This document shows, one piece after another, positions 10,188 through 18,226 of a DNA stretch of 43,715 bases (position 1 is its first letter; every line of letters begins with the position of its first letter). Source of the DNA: Oxalobacteraceae bacterium (GTDB taxonomy: Bacteria; Pseudomonadota; Gammaproteobacteria; Burkholderiales; Burkholderiaceae_D); the NCBI GenBank assembly GCA_027490465.1, contig JAIXXZ010000026.1:1-43715 (forward strand), read 5' to 3'. The translations under genes and the position numbers were made by a program. The notes under the pieces were generated by a model. It made no database searches, was not told where the DNA came from, and saw nothing but the letters and a program-made list of their open reading frames with translations.

Positions 10188-10921
10188 CGCAGAACCCGCT
10201 TCAAACGTTCGAGTTGAGATGAGTGCGTGAGGTCAATCTGTAAAGGTGTCATTGATACCCAGCCATGACTAGTTGCATGAAAATCCGTACCCTCGCTTGC
10301 TTCTTTCGCCTGCCCCGGGGGGCCGATCCAGAAAATCTCGTTACCATGCGGGTCGCTGCTTCTTATGACGGGCTCGGATTGGTGACGCTTGCCCAGACGC
10401 GTCGCAACGACCGTGTTCAACTCACCGTAAGGTCGATTGGGAATATTCACGTTCAGCAGGTAAGGTGTTTGCAATTCATCCAGTCGGCGCAGGACAATAT
10501 CTTTTGCAAGCTTTGCAGCATCCTCAATATGCGCCCACCCATAATCGACCTGGGAAAACGCGATTGCCGGAATCCCAAAAAGAAAACCTTCGGTGGCCGC
10601 CGCCACGGTACCTGAGTACAAGGTGTCATCGCCCATGTTCTGACCCTGGTTGATGCCCGACACCACCAGATCTGGCTGCGTATCCAGTATGCCGGTCAGC
10701 GCGATGTGCACGCAATCACTGGGCGTGCCATTGATGGAATAAAAACCGTTGGCCGCACGCATGACCCTGAGTGGTCGGTCCAGCGTCAGTGAGTTTGAAG
10801 AACCTGAGCGGTTGCTATCTGGAGCGACGACCACAATATCGGCAATCGTCGCGAGCTGCTCGGCCAGCGCATTGATGCCGGGAGCAAGATAGCCGTCGTC
10901 ATTACTGATCAAAATTTTCAT
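10184..10921 (-). CDS. surE: 5'/3'-nucleotidase SurE
   Basis: Metal-dependent nucleoside monophosphatase important for stationary-phase survival. The N-terminus [20 protein letters not shown] carries the Asp-Asp metal ligands. The serine and asparagine ligands are in [13 protein letters not shown] and [20 protein letters not shown]. At 245 residues it has the usual length. It is the first gene of the surE-pcm-nlpD-rpoS run. Upstream is a 263-base spacer containing repeat copy B next to the end of the helicase gene. Confidence 0.97.
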   Translation of the reverse strand: MKILISNDDGYLAPGINALAEQLATIADIVVVAPDSNRSGSSNSLTLDRPLRVMRAANGFYSINGTPSDCVHIALTGILDTQPDLVVSGINQGQNMGDDTLYSGTVAAATEGFLFGIPAIAFSQVDYGWAHIEDAAKLAKDIVLRRLDELQTPYLLNVNIPNRPYGELNTVVATRLGKRHQSEPVIRSSDPHGNEIFWIGPPGQAKEASEGTDFHATSHGWVSMTPLQIDLTHSSQLERLKRVLR

Positions 10922-11106
10922 TGCGTTGATTTTACCTGAAGGCAGGCCAAGTCAATTTACAGTTTGATTACGCTCAATGGGCGATGATGAACTCCACTGG
11001 CTTGCGCCGAATCATGCATAAAGCAGCAAGCAACATGAGGTTTTATAGAAACTGGCCTGATTGACAATAATGCAACCGGGCATCAAGGCGCAACTGAATT
11101 AGCACT

Positions 11107-11180
11107 TACTAAGGAAGCGCCAATTAAATAAACCCAGAAACCTTTGTGGCGAGGTCAATGACACCCAACCCTTGAGGTTG
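11107..11180. repeat. Intergenic repeat, copy B
   Basis: Second copy of the sequence at 3981-4054, beginning TACTAAGGAAGCGCC and sharing the CAGAAAC and CACCCAACCCTTGA blocks. It ends five bases before the helicase stop codon at 11185-11187, in the surE upstream spacer. Same orientation as copy A. Confidence 0.55.
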
Positions 11181-11184
11181 CTGG

Positions 11185-13167
11185 TCAGCGCGGCAAGCTT
11201 TGCAGAAAGCTCTGTACTGAGGTCAATTCTCGCGTTCTGGCAAACGGCGGCAGACTTTGCCAGATGCGTCGACCATAAGGTTTGGACAACAAGCGGGGAT
11301 CGCAGATCATCAGAACGCCTCGATCGGATTCATTACGAATCAAACGACCAGCGCCCTGTTTCAGATTGATGATGGCTTCAGGAAGCTGATGATGCATGAA
11401 CCCATTCAGACCGCGCTTTTCCATATCGGCGATGCGCGCGGCAAGCACTGGATCGTCGGGCGGTGCAAAGGGCAGCTTGTCAATAATCACCACCGAAAGC
11501 GCATCTCCCGGCACATCCACACCTTCCCAGAAACTCTGGCTGCCGATGAGCACTGCATTACCAGCTTTGCGAAATTGTGCGAGCAGCTCGGTACGACCGA
11601 TTTCGCCCTGAACAAACAAAGGATAAGGCAGCTTGCGTCGCTCGAATTCATCACGCAAACGCTCCGCCGTTTTTTTGACTGCACGCAGCGTCGTACAAAG
11701 AAAGAAAGTACGACCACCTGCGGCCTCAATAACAGGCAAAGCAGCATCAATCACTGCGTCGGTATAGTCAGGTGAATTCGGCTGCGGCAAAATCGTCGGA
11801 GAATACAGCAGTGCCTGCTGCTCATAATCAAAAGGGCTGGGCAGAGAAATCGCCTTCTCATCGGTGAGTCCGAGTTGGCTGCTGTAATGAGAAAAGTCCT
11901 TTTTGACTGCCAGCGTTGCGGACGTGAATATCCAGGCTCGCGGAGGTCCCTCACGCTGCTTGCTGAATATAGGTGCAATCGACAAGGGTGTGCGATGCAG
12001 TTGTACTGATTGAGAAAATGCTTCAACCCACAATACGGTGGGCGGAAGCGATTCATCGCTTACTTCCTTCCAGTCAGCCAGACGATTGCCGATTTCTATG
12101 GCACGCACGCGACACTGTTCTATCGTCTCGGCACGCTCGGCTTGTGTTGCCAGTACCTCCACCATATGCGAAAGCATGCGTTTAAGATGTTCAAGCGCCG
12201 GAAAAAAAGGACTGCTTGCGGCAATCTGGGCAAATGACAGGCGCGTACCTTCTGAAGGAAAGGTCAATCGCAGATCGCGTACGGATTTTTCAAGCGATGC
12301 AACCAAGGCCCCCCAATCGGCACCGTCGCGCGCATGCGTCAAACCTTCGGCCAAGACATCGCGACAGAGCTCCATGATCTGCGATGTCGATATATCCTCG
12401 CCAAAGAAGAGCGTTGCGGTTTCAGGCAATTGATGCGCCTCATCAAAAATCACCGTATTCGCACTGGGTAAAAGTTCAGCGACACCCGTATCCTTCAAAG
12501 CGACATCCGCAAAAAACAGATGGTGGTTGACCACAACCACATCGGCTTGTTGTGCCTCCTTGCGCGCTTTCATCACAAAACAATCCTGGTAGTGCGCGCA
12601 CTCGGCTCCCAGGCAATTATCTCGCGTTGAAGTGACAAGATTCCAGATCAGTGCATTCTCGGGCACATTCGAGAGCTCTGCCTTGTCTCCGGTACCTGTG
12701 GTCTTGATGAAGCGGCCGATGTCACGCAAATAACCAACATCTTCGCGCGCAGTCAGCCGGCCATTCTGCAAAGTACGTTCAAGATGAAAATGACAGACAT
12801 AGTTGGCCCGCCCTTTGAGCAGCGCCACCGATACGGGCACATTAAGCGCTTTGCGAACCACCGGTATATCGCGCAAGAATAGCTGGTCCTGAAGATTCTT
12901 CGTCCCGGTGGACACGATCACCTTGCCGCCCCATAGCAAGGCGGGCACGAGATAAGCAAAAGTTTTTCCGGTGCCGGTACCAGCCTCAACGATCAGCGCG
13001 GTCTGTCCCGCTATAGCCTGTGCGACGGTTCTCGCCATGTCGGTCTGTGATTGACGGGGACGAAAACCGGGAATGCCGGTTGCGAGTATGCCGCTGTCCG
13101 AAAACAGTTGATCAATCTCCTCGTTATGCACGAGAGCCATCGCTGCCGGATTGATCGGTTCATTCAA
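11185..13167 (-). CDS. DinG/YoaA-family ATP-dependent DNA helicase
   Basis: XPD-like 5'-3' superfamily 2 helicase of 660 residues. Walker A is in VEAGTGTGKTFAYLVPALLW and Walker B is the DEAH box in VIFDEAHQLPETATLF. A group of cysteines (YVCHFHLERTLQ, then CLGAECAHYQDCFVMKAR) sits between motifs I and II where XPD/DinG carry a [4Fe-4S] cluster. Motif VI appears as LKQGAGRLIRNESDRG. The size and short N-terminus resemble YoaA more than DinG. The likely role is clearing R-loops or repair intermediates. It is 21 bases downstream of the ydcH-like gene and possibly cotranscribed with it. Confidence 0.9.
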   Translation of the reverse strand: MNEPINPAAMALVHNEEIDQLFSDSGILATGIPGFRPRQSQTDMARTVAQAIAGQTALIVEAGTGTGKTFAYLVPALLWGGKVIVSTGTKNLQDQLFLRDIPVVRKALNVPVSVALLKGRANYVCHFHLERTLQNGRLTAREDVGYLRDIGRFIKTTGTGDKAELSNVPENALIWNLVTSTRDNCLGAECAHYQDCFVMKARKEAQQADVVVVNHHLFFADVALKDTGVAELLPSANTVIFDEAHQLPETATLFFGEDISTSQIMELCRDVLAEGLTHARDGADWGALVASLEKSVRDLRLTFPSEGTRLSFAQIAASSPFFPALEHLKRMLSHMVEVLATQAERAETIEQCRVRAIEIGNRLADWKEVSDESLPPTVLWVEAFSQSVQLHRTPLSIAPIFSKQREGPPRAWIFTSATLAVKKDFSHYSSQLGLTDEKAISLPSPFDYEQQALLYSPTILPQPNSPDYTDAVIDAALPVIEAAGGRTFFLCTTLRAVKKTAERLRDEFERRKLPYPLFVQGEIGRTELLAQFRKAGNAVLIGSQSFWEGVDVPGDALSVVIIDKLPFAPPDDPVLAARIADMEKRGLNGFMHHQLPEAIINLKQGAGRLIRNESDRGVLMICDPRLLSKPYGRRIWQSLPPFARTRELTSVQSFLQSLPR

Positions 13168-13188
13168 AGGGAGTAGCCCATCGGTATC

Positions 13189-13392
13189 TCAAGCGGGTAT
13201 ATCGGGCACCAGCTGCATCTTGAGCTGAATGATCTGATCCTTGAGCTGCAATTTACGCTTTTTGAGTCGGCGTAATTGCAAATCATCCAAGCTTGCGGCA
13301 TCGACAAGATGCTCGATTGCGGCGTCCAGATCACGATGCTCGATTTCGAGTTCGATCACCCGCGCACGCACCAGTTCGGCCGATACCGTCAT
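13189..13392 (-). CDS. YdcH-like DUF465 small coiled-coil protein
   Basis: A 67-residue, highly charged alpha-helical protein. The segment LEIEHRDLDAAIEHLVDAAS followed by LRRLKKRKLQLKDQIIQL matches the DUF465/YdcH pattern of a helical hairpin. No function is established for the family. The last codons run MQLVPDIPA. The start overlaps the end of the following secreted coiled-coil gene by four bases, so the pair is translationally coupled. It precedes the helicase gene. Confidence 0.85.
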   Translation of the reverse strand: MTVSAELVRARVIELEIEHRDLDAAIEHLVDAASLDDLQLRRLKKRKLQLKDQIIQLKMQLVPDIPA

Positions 13393-13874
13393 GGCTGGCG
13401 ATTGACCGGAGCCTCGGGGGCGTCGCGCGTACCTGCTTCAGGCTCACGCACCGTGCCGGAAATCGGCAGTTCACGACCGGGTTGCTGCTTCGCCTTGATG
13501 TCACGTTCGGCCAGCGCACGGTCGCGTTCGGCGGCCTTGTCCTTTCTGAGAAAGGCATTTGCTTCCACTTCGACCTTGCGGATTTTTGTAAACGCAGCAC
13601 GGCGCTTTTCTCTCACGTCATTCGTACAAACTGTCGCGAAAAACCGGTCAAAGCAAGCAAGGCGCTGATTTGAATAAAAGCGATCTACATCAGCGCGAGT
13701 CGTTGCGACCTCACCGAGCGCCGCCTCTGCCTTTTCGGGTGTTTCAATTGACCCGGGTGGATAGCGCTCTGCCAACAGCTGCGAGGCATCTTGCGCATAC
13801 GCCCAGGACAGCGTCATAGTCAGCAACAAGGCTGCCATAAACGATGACAACGGAGATATTCTGAGAGCGTTCAT
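13389..13874 (-). CDS. Secreted charged coiled-coil protein, unknown function
   Basis: 161 residues. A Sec signal peptide (about residues 8-27, SSFMAALLLTMTLSWAYAQD, with likely cleavage after AYA) is followed by a lysine/arginine/glutamate-rich helical region (EKRRAAFTKIRKVEVEANAF and DKAAERDRALAERDIKAKQQ) and a Pro/Arg-rich tail. A Cys pair is visible in RLACFDRFFATVCTND. I recognise no catalytic motif. Similar short periplasmic proteins next to ydcH-dinG occur in Burkholderiales as conserved hypotheticals. The stop overlaps the ydcH-like start; zapE ends 16 bases upstream. Confidence 0.75.
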   Translation of the reverse strand: MNALRISPLSSFMAALLLTMTLSWAYAQDASQLLAERYPPGSIETPEKAEAALGEVATTRADVDRFYSNQRLACFDRFFATVCTNDVREKRRAAFTKIRKVEVEANAFLRKDKAAERDRALAERDIKAKQQPGRELPISGTVREPEAGTRDAPEAPVNRQP

Positions 13875-13890
13875 AGAATCGGTTTTTTAA

Positions 13891-14991
13891 TCAGGCAATC
13901 GCTGCGGCTGCTTGTCGGCGGGTGCTTTCCTTGTACTCTTGCGACTGCATTTCCAGAATACGCGATACGGTCCGATGGAATTCATTGGCCATTTTGCCCT
14001 CAGTGTAAAGCAGGTCAGGCTCGACCTCGGCTGACATGATCAGCTTGCTACGGTGATCGTAAAGCACGTCAATAAGCCAGGTAAAACGCCGAGCCTCGGA
14101 GGCCATCTCGGCATTCATTTTAGGCACGCCTGACAGGATCACCGTATGGAAGCGGTTCGCCATATCGAGATAGTCGTTTTGCGATCTCGGTCCAGCGCAC
14201 AGCGTTGCGAAATCAAACCAGATAACACCGCCCGCGCGCCTCACCGCAGTGAGCTCCCGTGATTCTATCTTGATCTTGGGATCCTGGTCCGAAGTCTCGG
14301 CAATGCTCAAGAAAGTCTGCCTCAGGGCGGTCTCCGATACCGTATTTAGTGGGCAGTGATACACATCGACCTGCGCCATGATCCGCTTGCGGTAATCGGT
14401 ACCTGCATCCACATTGAGTACATCCAGCTTTTCTTTGATCAATGCGATCGCGGGCAACATGCGATCACGATGCAATCCATCAGGATAGAGGGTGTCGGGT
14501 TCGTAATTGGAAGTCAGCACAAAAGATACGCCGTTTTCGAACAAAGCAGACATCAGGTTATAAAGAATCATCGCATCCGCAATATCGGAGACGTGGAATT
14601 CGTCGAAGCAAATCAGCCTGTACTTGCGCGCGATTTTGGCAGCGACCACTTTCAATGGATCTTCAACCCCTTTTTGCTCGTCCAGCTCACGATGCACACC
14701 ACGCATGAACTCGTGAAAATGCAGCCGGGTCTTGCGGACAATGGGAACCACGGTGTAGAAGCTATCCATCAGGAAGGACTTGCCCCGACCAACGCCACCC
14801 CACAAGTACACGCCGCGGGGCACATCAGGGCGATTGACCAGGCGCTTAAGCCGCGACGAGCGTTGCTCTCGAAAGCCTTCCCATGCGTCGTAAGCCTGCT
14901 GCAAGCGCTCAACCGCTGCCAGTTGCGATGGATCCGAGTTATAACCACGCTCCGCCAAAACGTGATCATAGTATTGACGAACATTCATCAC
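13891..14991 (-). CDS. zapE: Cell division protein ZapE (AFG1-family ATPase)
   Basis: P-loop ATPase of 366 residues that in E. coli associates with FtsZ and the division site. Walker A is YLWGGVGRGKSFLMDSFY and Walker B is RLICFDEFHVSDIADAMIL. The AFG1 segments LTSNYEPDTLYPDGLHRDRML and HRSKLIMSAEVEPDLLYTEG are clear. It starts MMNVRQYYDHVLAERGYN; the stop of the upstream lipoprotein gene touches its first base. Location just after the 2-oxoglutarate dehydrogenase genes is the common Burkholderiales order. Confidence 0.93.
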   Translation of the reverse strand: MMNVRQYYDHVLAERGYNSDPSQLAAVERLQQAYDAWEGFREQRSSRLKRLVNRPDVPRGVYLWGGVGRGKSFLMDSFYTVVPIVRKTRLHFHEFMRGVHRELDEQKGVEDPLKVVAAKIARKYRLICFDEFHVSDIADAMILYNLMSALFENGVSFVLTSNYEPDTLYPDGLHRDRMLPAIALIKEKLDVLNVDAGTDYRKRIMAQVDVYHCPLNTVSETALRQTFLSIAETSDQDPKIKIESRELTAVRRAGGVIWFDFATLCAGPRSQNDYLDMANRFHTVILSGVPKMNAEMASEARRFTWLIDVLYDHRSKLIMSAEVEPDLLYTEGKMANEFHRTVSRILEMQSQEYKESTRRQAAAAIA

Positions 14992-15443
14992 TACAGCGGC
15001 GTCATGTCAACGGTCACTTGCGATGGGTAGTCGCTTCGCGCACCTCCCAACGGGATTCCGATACCCAGTGACACACCGACGCCGCTGTACCCGCCCAGTC
15101 CGCCGCCGACACCGACGCCAACACGGGTTCCATCAGCGCCTGGCCCACGTCCCGCACGGCTGCGGTGGATGACTTCAGAGGTACGGTAACCCGCCTTGTT
15201 ACACACAATCCGCAGATCACCGTTCGGATCGCCCACCGTGGCGAAACCAGGCGTCTGCACAGTCCAGCTACCTGAATTGGTGGTGACTACGCAATCAGCG
15301 CCAGTGAGCGGCTGATCCCGGGAGGTCGTCAGAACTTCAACGCGACCGTCGAAGGGTGGCGTCGTGGCGCAGCCCGACAGCGCCACCGCAATCATCACAC
15401 TTCTGCACTTGACCCACTTCAGATAAGCTGGATTGAGCTGCAT
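14991..15443 (-). CDS. Glycine-rich lipoprotein, unknown function
   Basis: 150 residues with an N-terminal signal segment and lipobox ALSGCATTPP (Cys about 25). A central part (VLTTSRDQPLTGADCVVTTN and GDLRIVCNKAGYRTSEVIH) resembles a small beta-sandwich/carboxypeptidase-regulatory-like repeat with two cysteines. A glycine/valine-rich C-terminal tract (GVGVGGGLGGYSGVGVSLGI) follows. The actual start could be internal, for example the Met at residue 17, which gives a more standard lipoprotein signal. It lies between lpdA and zapE and abuts zapE by one base. The N-terminal two thirds are seen in many betaproteobacterial lipoproteins of unknown role. Confidence 0.7.
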   Translation of the reverse strand: MQLNPAYLKWVKCRSVMIAVALSGCATTPPFDGRVEVLTTSRDQPLTGADCVVTTNSGSWTVQTPGFATVGDPNGDLRIVCNKAGYRTSEVIHRSRAGRGPGADGTRVGVGVGGGLGGYSGVGVSLGIGIPLGGARSDYPSQVTVDMTPL

Positions 15444-15472
15444 GATGATCTGTCCCTTGTCGCGCTCGACGA

Positions 15473-16897
15473 TCAGAAATTCAGCGAGCGCTTGTCGACG
15501 GCCAGTGCTGCCTCCTTGGTGGCTTCGGACAAGGAAGGATGCGCGTGACAGATACGCGCAATGTCCTCTGCCGACGCGCGGAATTCCATCGCGACGACAG
15601 CCTCGGCAATCAGCTCGGAAGCCATCGGCCCGATGATATGCACACCCAGTATTTCATCCGTGCGCGCATCTGCCAGAAACTTCACCATGCCAGAGGTATC
15701 CCCCAGCGCCCGCGCCCGTCCATTGGCCATGAAAGGGAAAGTACCTGCGTTATAAGCGATGCCTTCTGCTTTGAGTTGCTGCTCGGTCTTGCCCACCCAA
15801 GCGATTTCCGGTGATGTGTAAATGACCCAGGGAATGGTATTAAAGTTCACATGGCCATGCTTGCCTGCAATACGCTCGGCGACGGCAACACCCTCTTCTT
15901 CCGCCTTGTGCGCGAGCATGGGGCCGCGTACCACATCACCCACGGCCCAGACGTTGGGAAGATTGGTGTGACAGTGATCATCGACCGCAACGAATCCGCG
16001 CTCATCAAGTGCCAGACCCACGGCTTCCGGCTGGAGTCCGATGGTGTTGGGCACGCGACCGATGGAGACAATCAGGCGATCAAATTGTGCCTTGTGATCC
16101 TTGCCGGCGGCATCAGTGTATTGAACGCTGACCTCTTTGCCTGCCTTGATTTCACCGATTTTCACACCCAGCTCAACGGTCAGTCCCTGTTTCGCAAACA
16201 GCTTTTGCGCTTCGGCTGCAATTTGATGATCTACCGCGCCAAGGAAAGTCGGCAAGGCCTCGAGTATGGTTACCTCTGCACCCAGACGGCGCCAGACACT
16301 GCCCATCTCGAGACCAATTACACCGGCGCCGATCACACCCAATTTTTTGGGTACGGCATCAATCGCCAGCGCACCCGTATTGGAGAGAATCAGTTTTTCA
16401 TCAAACGGTACTTGGGGTAATGCGCGTGGATTCGAGCCTGTGGCCAGAATGATGTGCTTGCCCTTGAGTGTCTCGTTGTTTTTTCCGGTCACTGAAATCT
16501 CATAGCCATCGGTATCCGCTTTGACGAATGCGCCGCGACCATGAAAAAAGGTGACTTTGTTTTTCTTGAAGAGATAAAGAATGCCATCGTTGTTTTGTTT
16601 AACGACGGTGTCTTTGCGGCCCAGCATTTGCGCCAGATTGAGCTTGAGTCCCTTGACTTCGATACCGTGCTCGGCAAAACCATGACCCGCATGCTCGAAA
16701 TGTTCGGACGACTGCAGCAAAGCTTTGGAAGGAATGCAGCCCACGTTCGTGCAGGTGCCTCCTGGCGCTGGCCCACCCTTATCGTTTTTCCACTCGTCGA
16801 TGCAAGCAGTCGAAAGTCCGAGCTGGGCTGCGCGAATGGCGGCTATGTAGCCACCCGGGCCACCGCCAATGACGATGACATCAAAATTTGTCGACAT
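15473..16897 (-). CDS. lpdA: Dihydrolipoyl dehydrogenase, E3 of 2-oxoglutarate dehydrogenase
   Basis: FAD-dependent E3 subunit that reoxidises the lipoyl group and reduces NAD+. The FAD-binding motif is at the N-terminus ([20 protein letters not shown]). The redox disulfide is [16 protein letters not shown], the NAD-binding motif is [20 protein letters not shown], and the C-terminal active-site His-Glu is in [13 protein letters not shown]. At 474 residues it is full length. It is 9 bases downstream of odhB, so this E3 is probably dedicated to the 2-oxoglutarate complex. Also called odhL in related species. Confidence 0.96.
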   Translation of the reverse strand: MSTNFDVIVIGGGPGGYIAAIRAAQLGLSTACIDEWKNDKGGPAPGGTCTNVGCIPSKALLQSSEHFEHAGHGFAEHGIEVKGLKLNLAQMLGRKDTVVKQNNDGILYLFKKNKVTFFHGRGAFVKADTDGYEISVTGKNNETLKGKHIILATGSNPRALPQVPFDEKLILSNTGALAIDAVPKKLGVIGAGVIGLEMGSVWRRLGAEVTILEALPTFLGAVDHQIAAEAQKLFAKQGLTVELGVKIGEIKAGKEVSVQYTDAAGKDHKAQFDRLIVSIGRVPNTIGLQPEAVGLALDERGFVAVDDHCHTNLPNVWAVGDVVRGPMLAHKAEEEGVAVAERIAGKHGHVNFNTIPWVIYTSPEIAWVGKTEQQLKAEGIAYNAGTFPFMANGRARALGDTSGMVKFLADARTDEILGVHIIGPMASELIAEAVVAMEFRASAEDIARICHAHPSLSEATKEAALAVDKRSLNF

Positions 16898-16906
16898 GGC
16901 AGCCCC

Positions 16907-18163
16907 TTACAGATCGAGTAACAGACGGGACGGATCTTCGAGCACCTCTTTCATCGCGACCAGACCAAGCACCGCTTCACGACCATCAATCAGTCGGTGA
17001 TCGTAAGACATCGCGAGATAGTTTATCGGCCGAATGACAATCTGACCGTTCTCGACCACTGCACGATCCTTGGTTGCATGCACACCCAGAATCGCTGATT
17101 GTGGCGGGTTGATGATAGGCGTGGAGAGCATGGAGCCAAACACACCGCCATTCGAAATCGAGAAGGTACCGCCGGTCAGTTCATCGAGTGTGAGCTTGCC
17201 GTCCTTGGCCTTCTGACCGAATTCGCCGATCTTCTTTTCGATTTCAGCGATATTCATCTGATCGACATTGCGAAGAATAGGCACCACCAACCCGCGTGGC
17301 GATCCGACCGCGATACCGATATCAAAGTAGCCGTGGTAAACCACATCATTGCCATCAATCGAGGCATTGAGCACCGGGTACTTCTTGAGAGCAGCAACTG
17401 CCGCTTTCACGAAGAAGGACATGAAACCCATCTTCACGCCGTGCTCTTTTTCGAATTTGTCTTTGTACTTGTTACGCAGATCCATCACGGGCTGCATATT
17501 GACTTCATTGAAGGTCGTGAGGATGGCGTTGGTTGACTGCGATTCCAGCAGTCGTTCTGCGATACGGGCACGCAACCGGCTCATAGGCACGCGTTGCTCG
17601 GGGCGGTCCCCAAGATCCATGCTGACGGGCGCAGGCACGGCCGGCAACGCGGCCGCTCGTGGCGCCGAGACAGCTGGCGCTGGTGCGGGCTTGTTCTGCA
17701 CGGCGTTGATCACATCGCCTTTGGTGACGCGCCCATCCTTGCCGGTACCCGCAACGCTGCTGGCGGACATATTGTTTTCTGCGAGCATGCGAGCGGCCGC
17801 AGGCATCGCAATCGTACCGCTTGATGCTGCAGCGACAGCAGGTATCGGCGCTGCTGCTGCAGCCGCCGGTGCTGCTGGTGCTGCCGCAGCTGGCGCGCCG
17901 GCAGCGCCTGCAGCTGCGGTTGCTTCGGTGTCAATGCGAGCGATGATTTCACCCGCCACCACGGTGCTGCCATTTTCTTTGAGAATTTCGACAATCACGC
18001 CCTGCGCAGGTGCAGGCAACTCCAGCACCACTTTGTCGGTTTCGATATCAATCAGGTTTTCGTCGCGAGCCACGGCTTCGCCGACTTTTTTATGCCACTG
18101 AAGCAGCGTTGCTTCTGCAACGGATTCTGACAGCTGCGGTACAGGGACTTCAAGGATTGCCAT
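16907..18163 (-). CDS. odhB: Dihydrolipoyllysine-residue succinyltransferase (E2 of 2-oxoglutarate dehydrogenase)
   Basis: E2 core of the 2-oxoglutarate dehydrogenase complex. The single lipoyl domain starts at the N-terminus ([20 protein letters not shown]) and its modified lysine is Lys44 in [15 protein letters not shown]. An Ala/Pro-rich linker follows (residues about 80-115), then a peripheral-subunit-binding domain ([20 protein letters not shown]) and the acyltransferase domain ending with the catalytic [17 protein letters not shown]. It lies 63 bases downstream of sucA; a strong hairpin occupies that gap. Also called sucB. Confidence 0.96.
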   Translation of the reverse strand: MAILEVPVPQLSESVAEATLLQWHKKVGEAVARDENLIDIETDKVVLELPAPAQGVIVEILKENGSTVVAGEIIARIDTEATAAAGAAGAPAAAAPAAPAAAAAAPIPAVAAASSGTIAMPAAARMLAENNMSASSVAGTGKDGRVTKGDVINAVQNKPAPAPAVSAPRAAALPAVPAPVSMDLGDRPEQRVPMSRLRARIAERLLESQSTNAILTTFNEVNMQPVMDLRNKYKDKFEKEHGVKMGFMSFFVKAAVAALKKYPVLNASIDGNDVVYHGYFDIGIAVGSPRGLVVPILRNVDQMNIAEIEKKIGEFGQKAKDGKLTLDELTGGTFSISNGGVFGSMLSTPIINPPQSAILGVHATKDRAVVENGQIVIRPINYLAMSYDHRLIDGREAVLGLVAMKEVLEDPSRLLLDL

Positions 18164-18191
18164 AACACTCTCCGTTTCGGGTTGTTCTAAC

Positions 18192-18214
18192 AGTGCCCCG
18201 GCATCCGGGGCACT
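18192..18214 (-). promoter_or_regulatory. Intercistronic hairpin between sucA and odhB
   Basis: Perfect 10-base stem AGTGCCCCGG/CCGGGGCACT with a CAT loop. No T run follows on the minus strand, so it is more likely an mRNA-stabilising or partially attenuating element than a full terminator. Confidence 0.7.
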
Positions 18215-18226
18215 ATCGGGTCGTTT

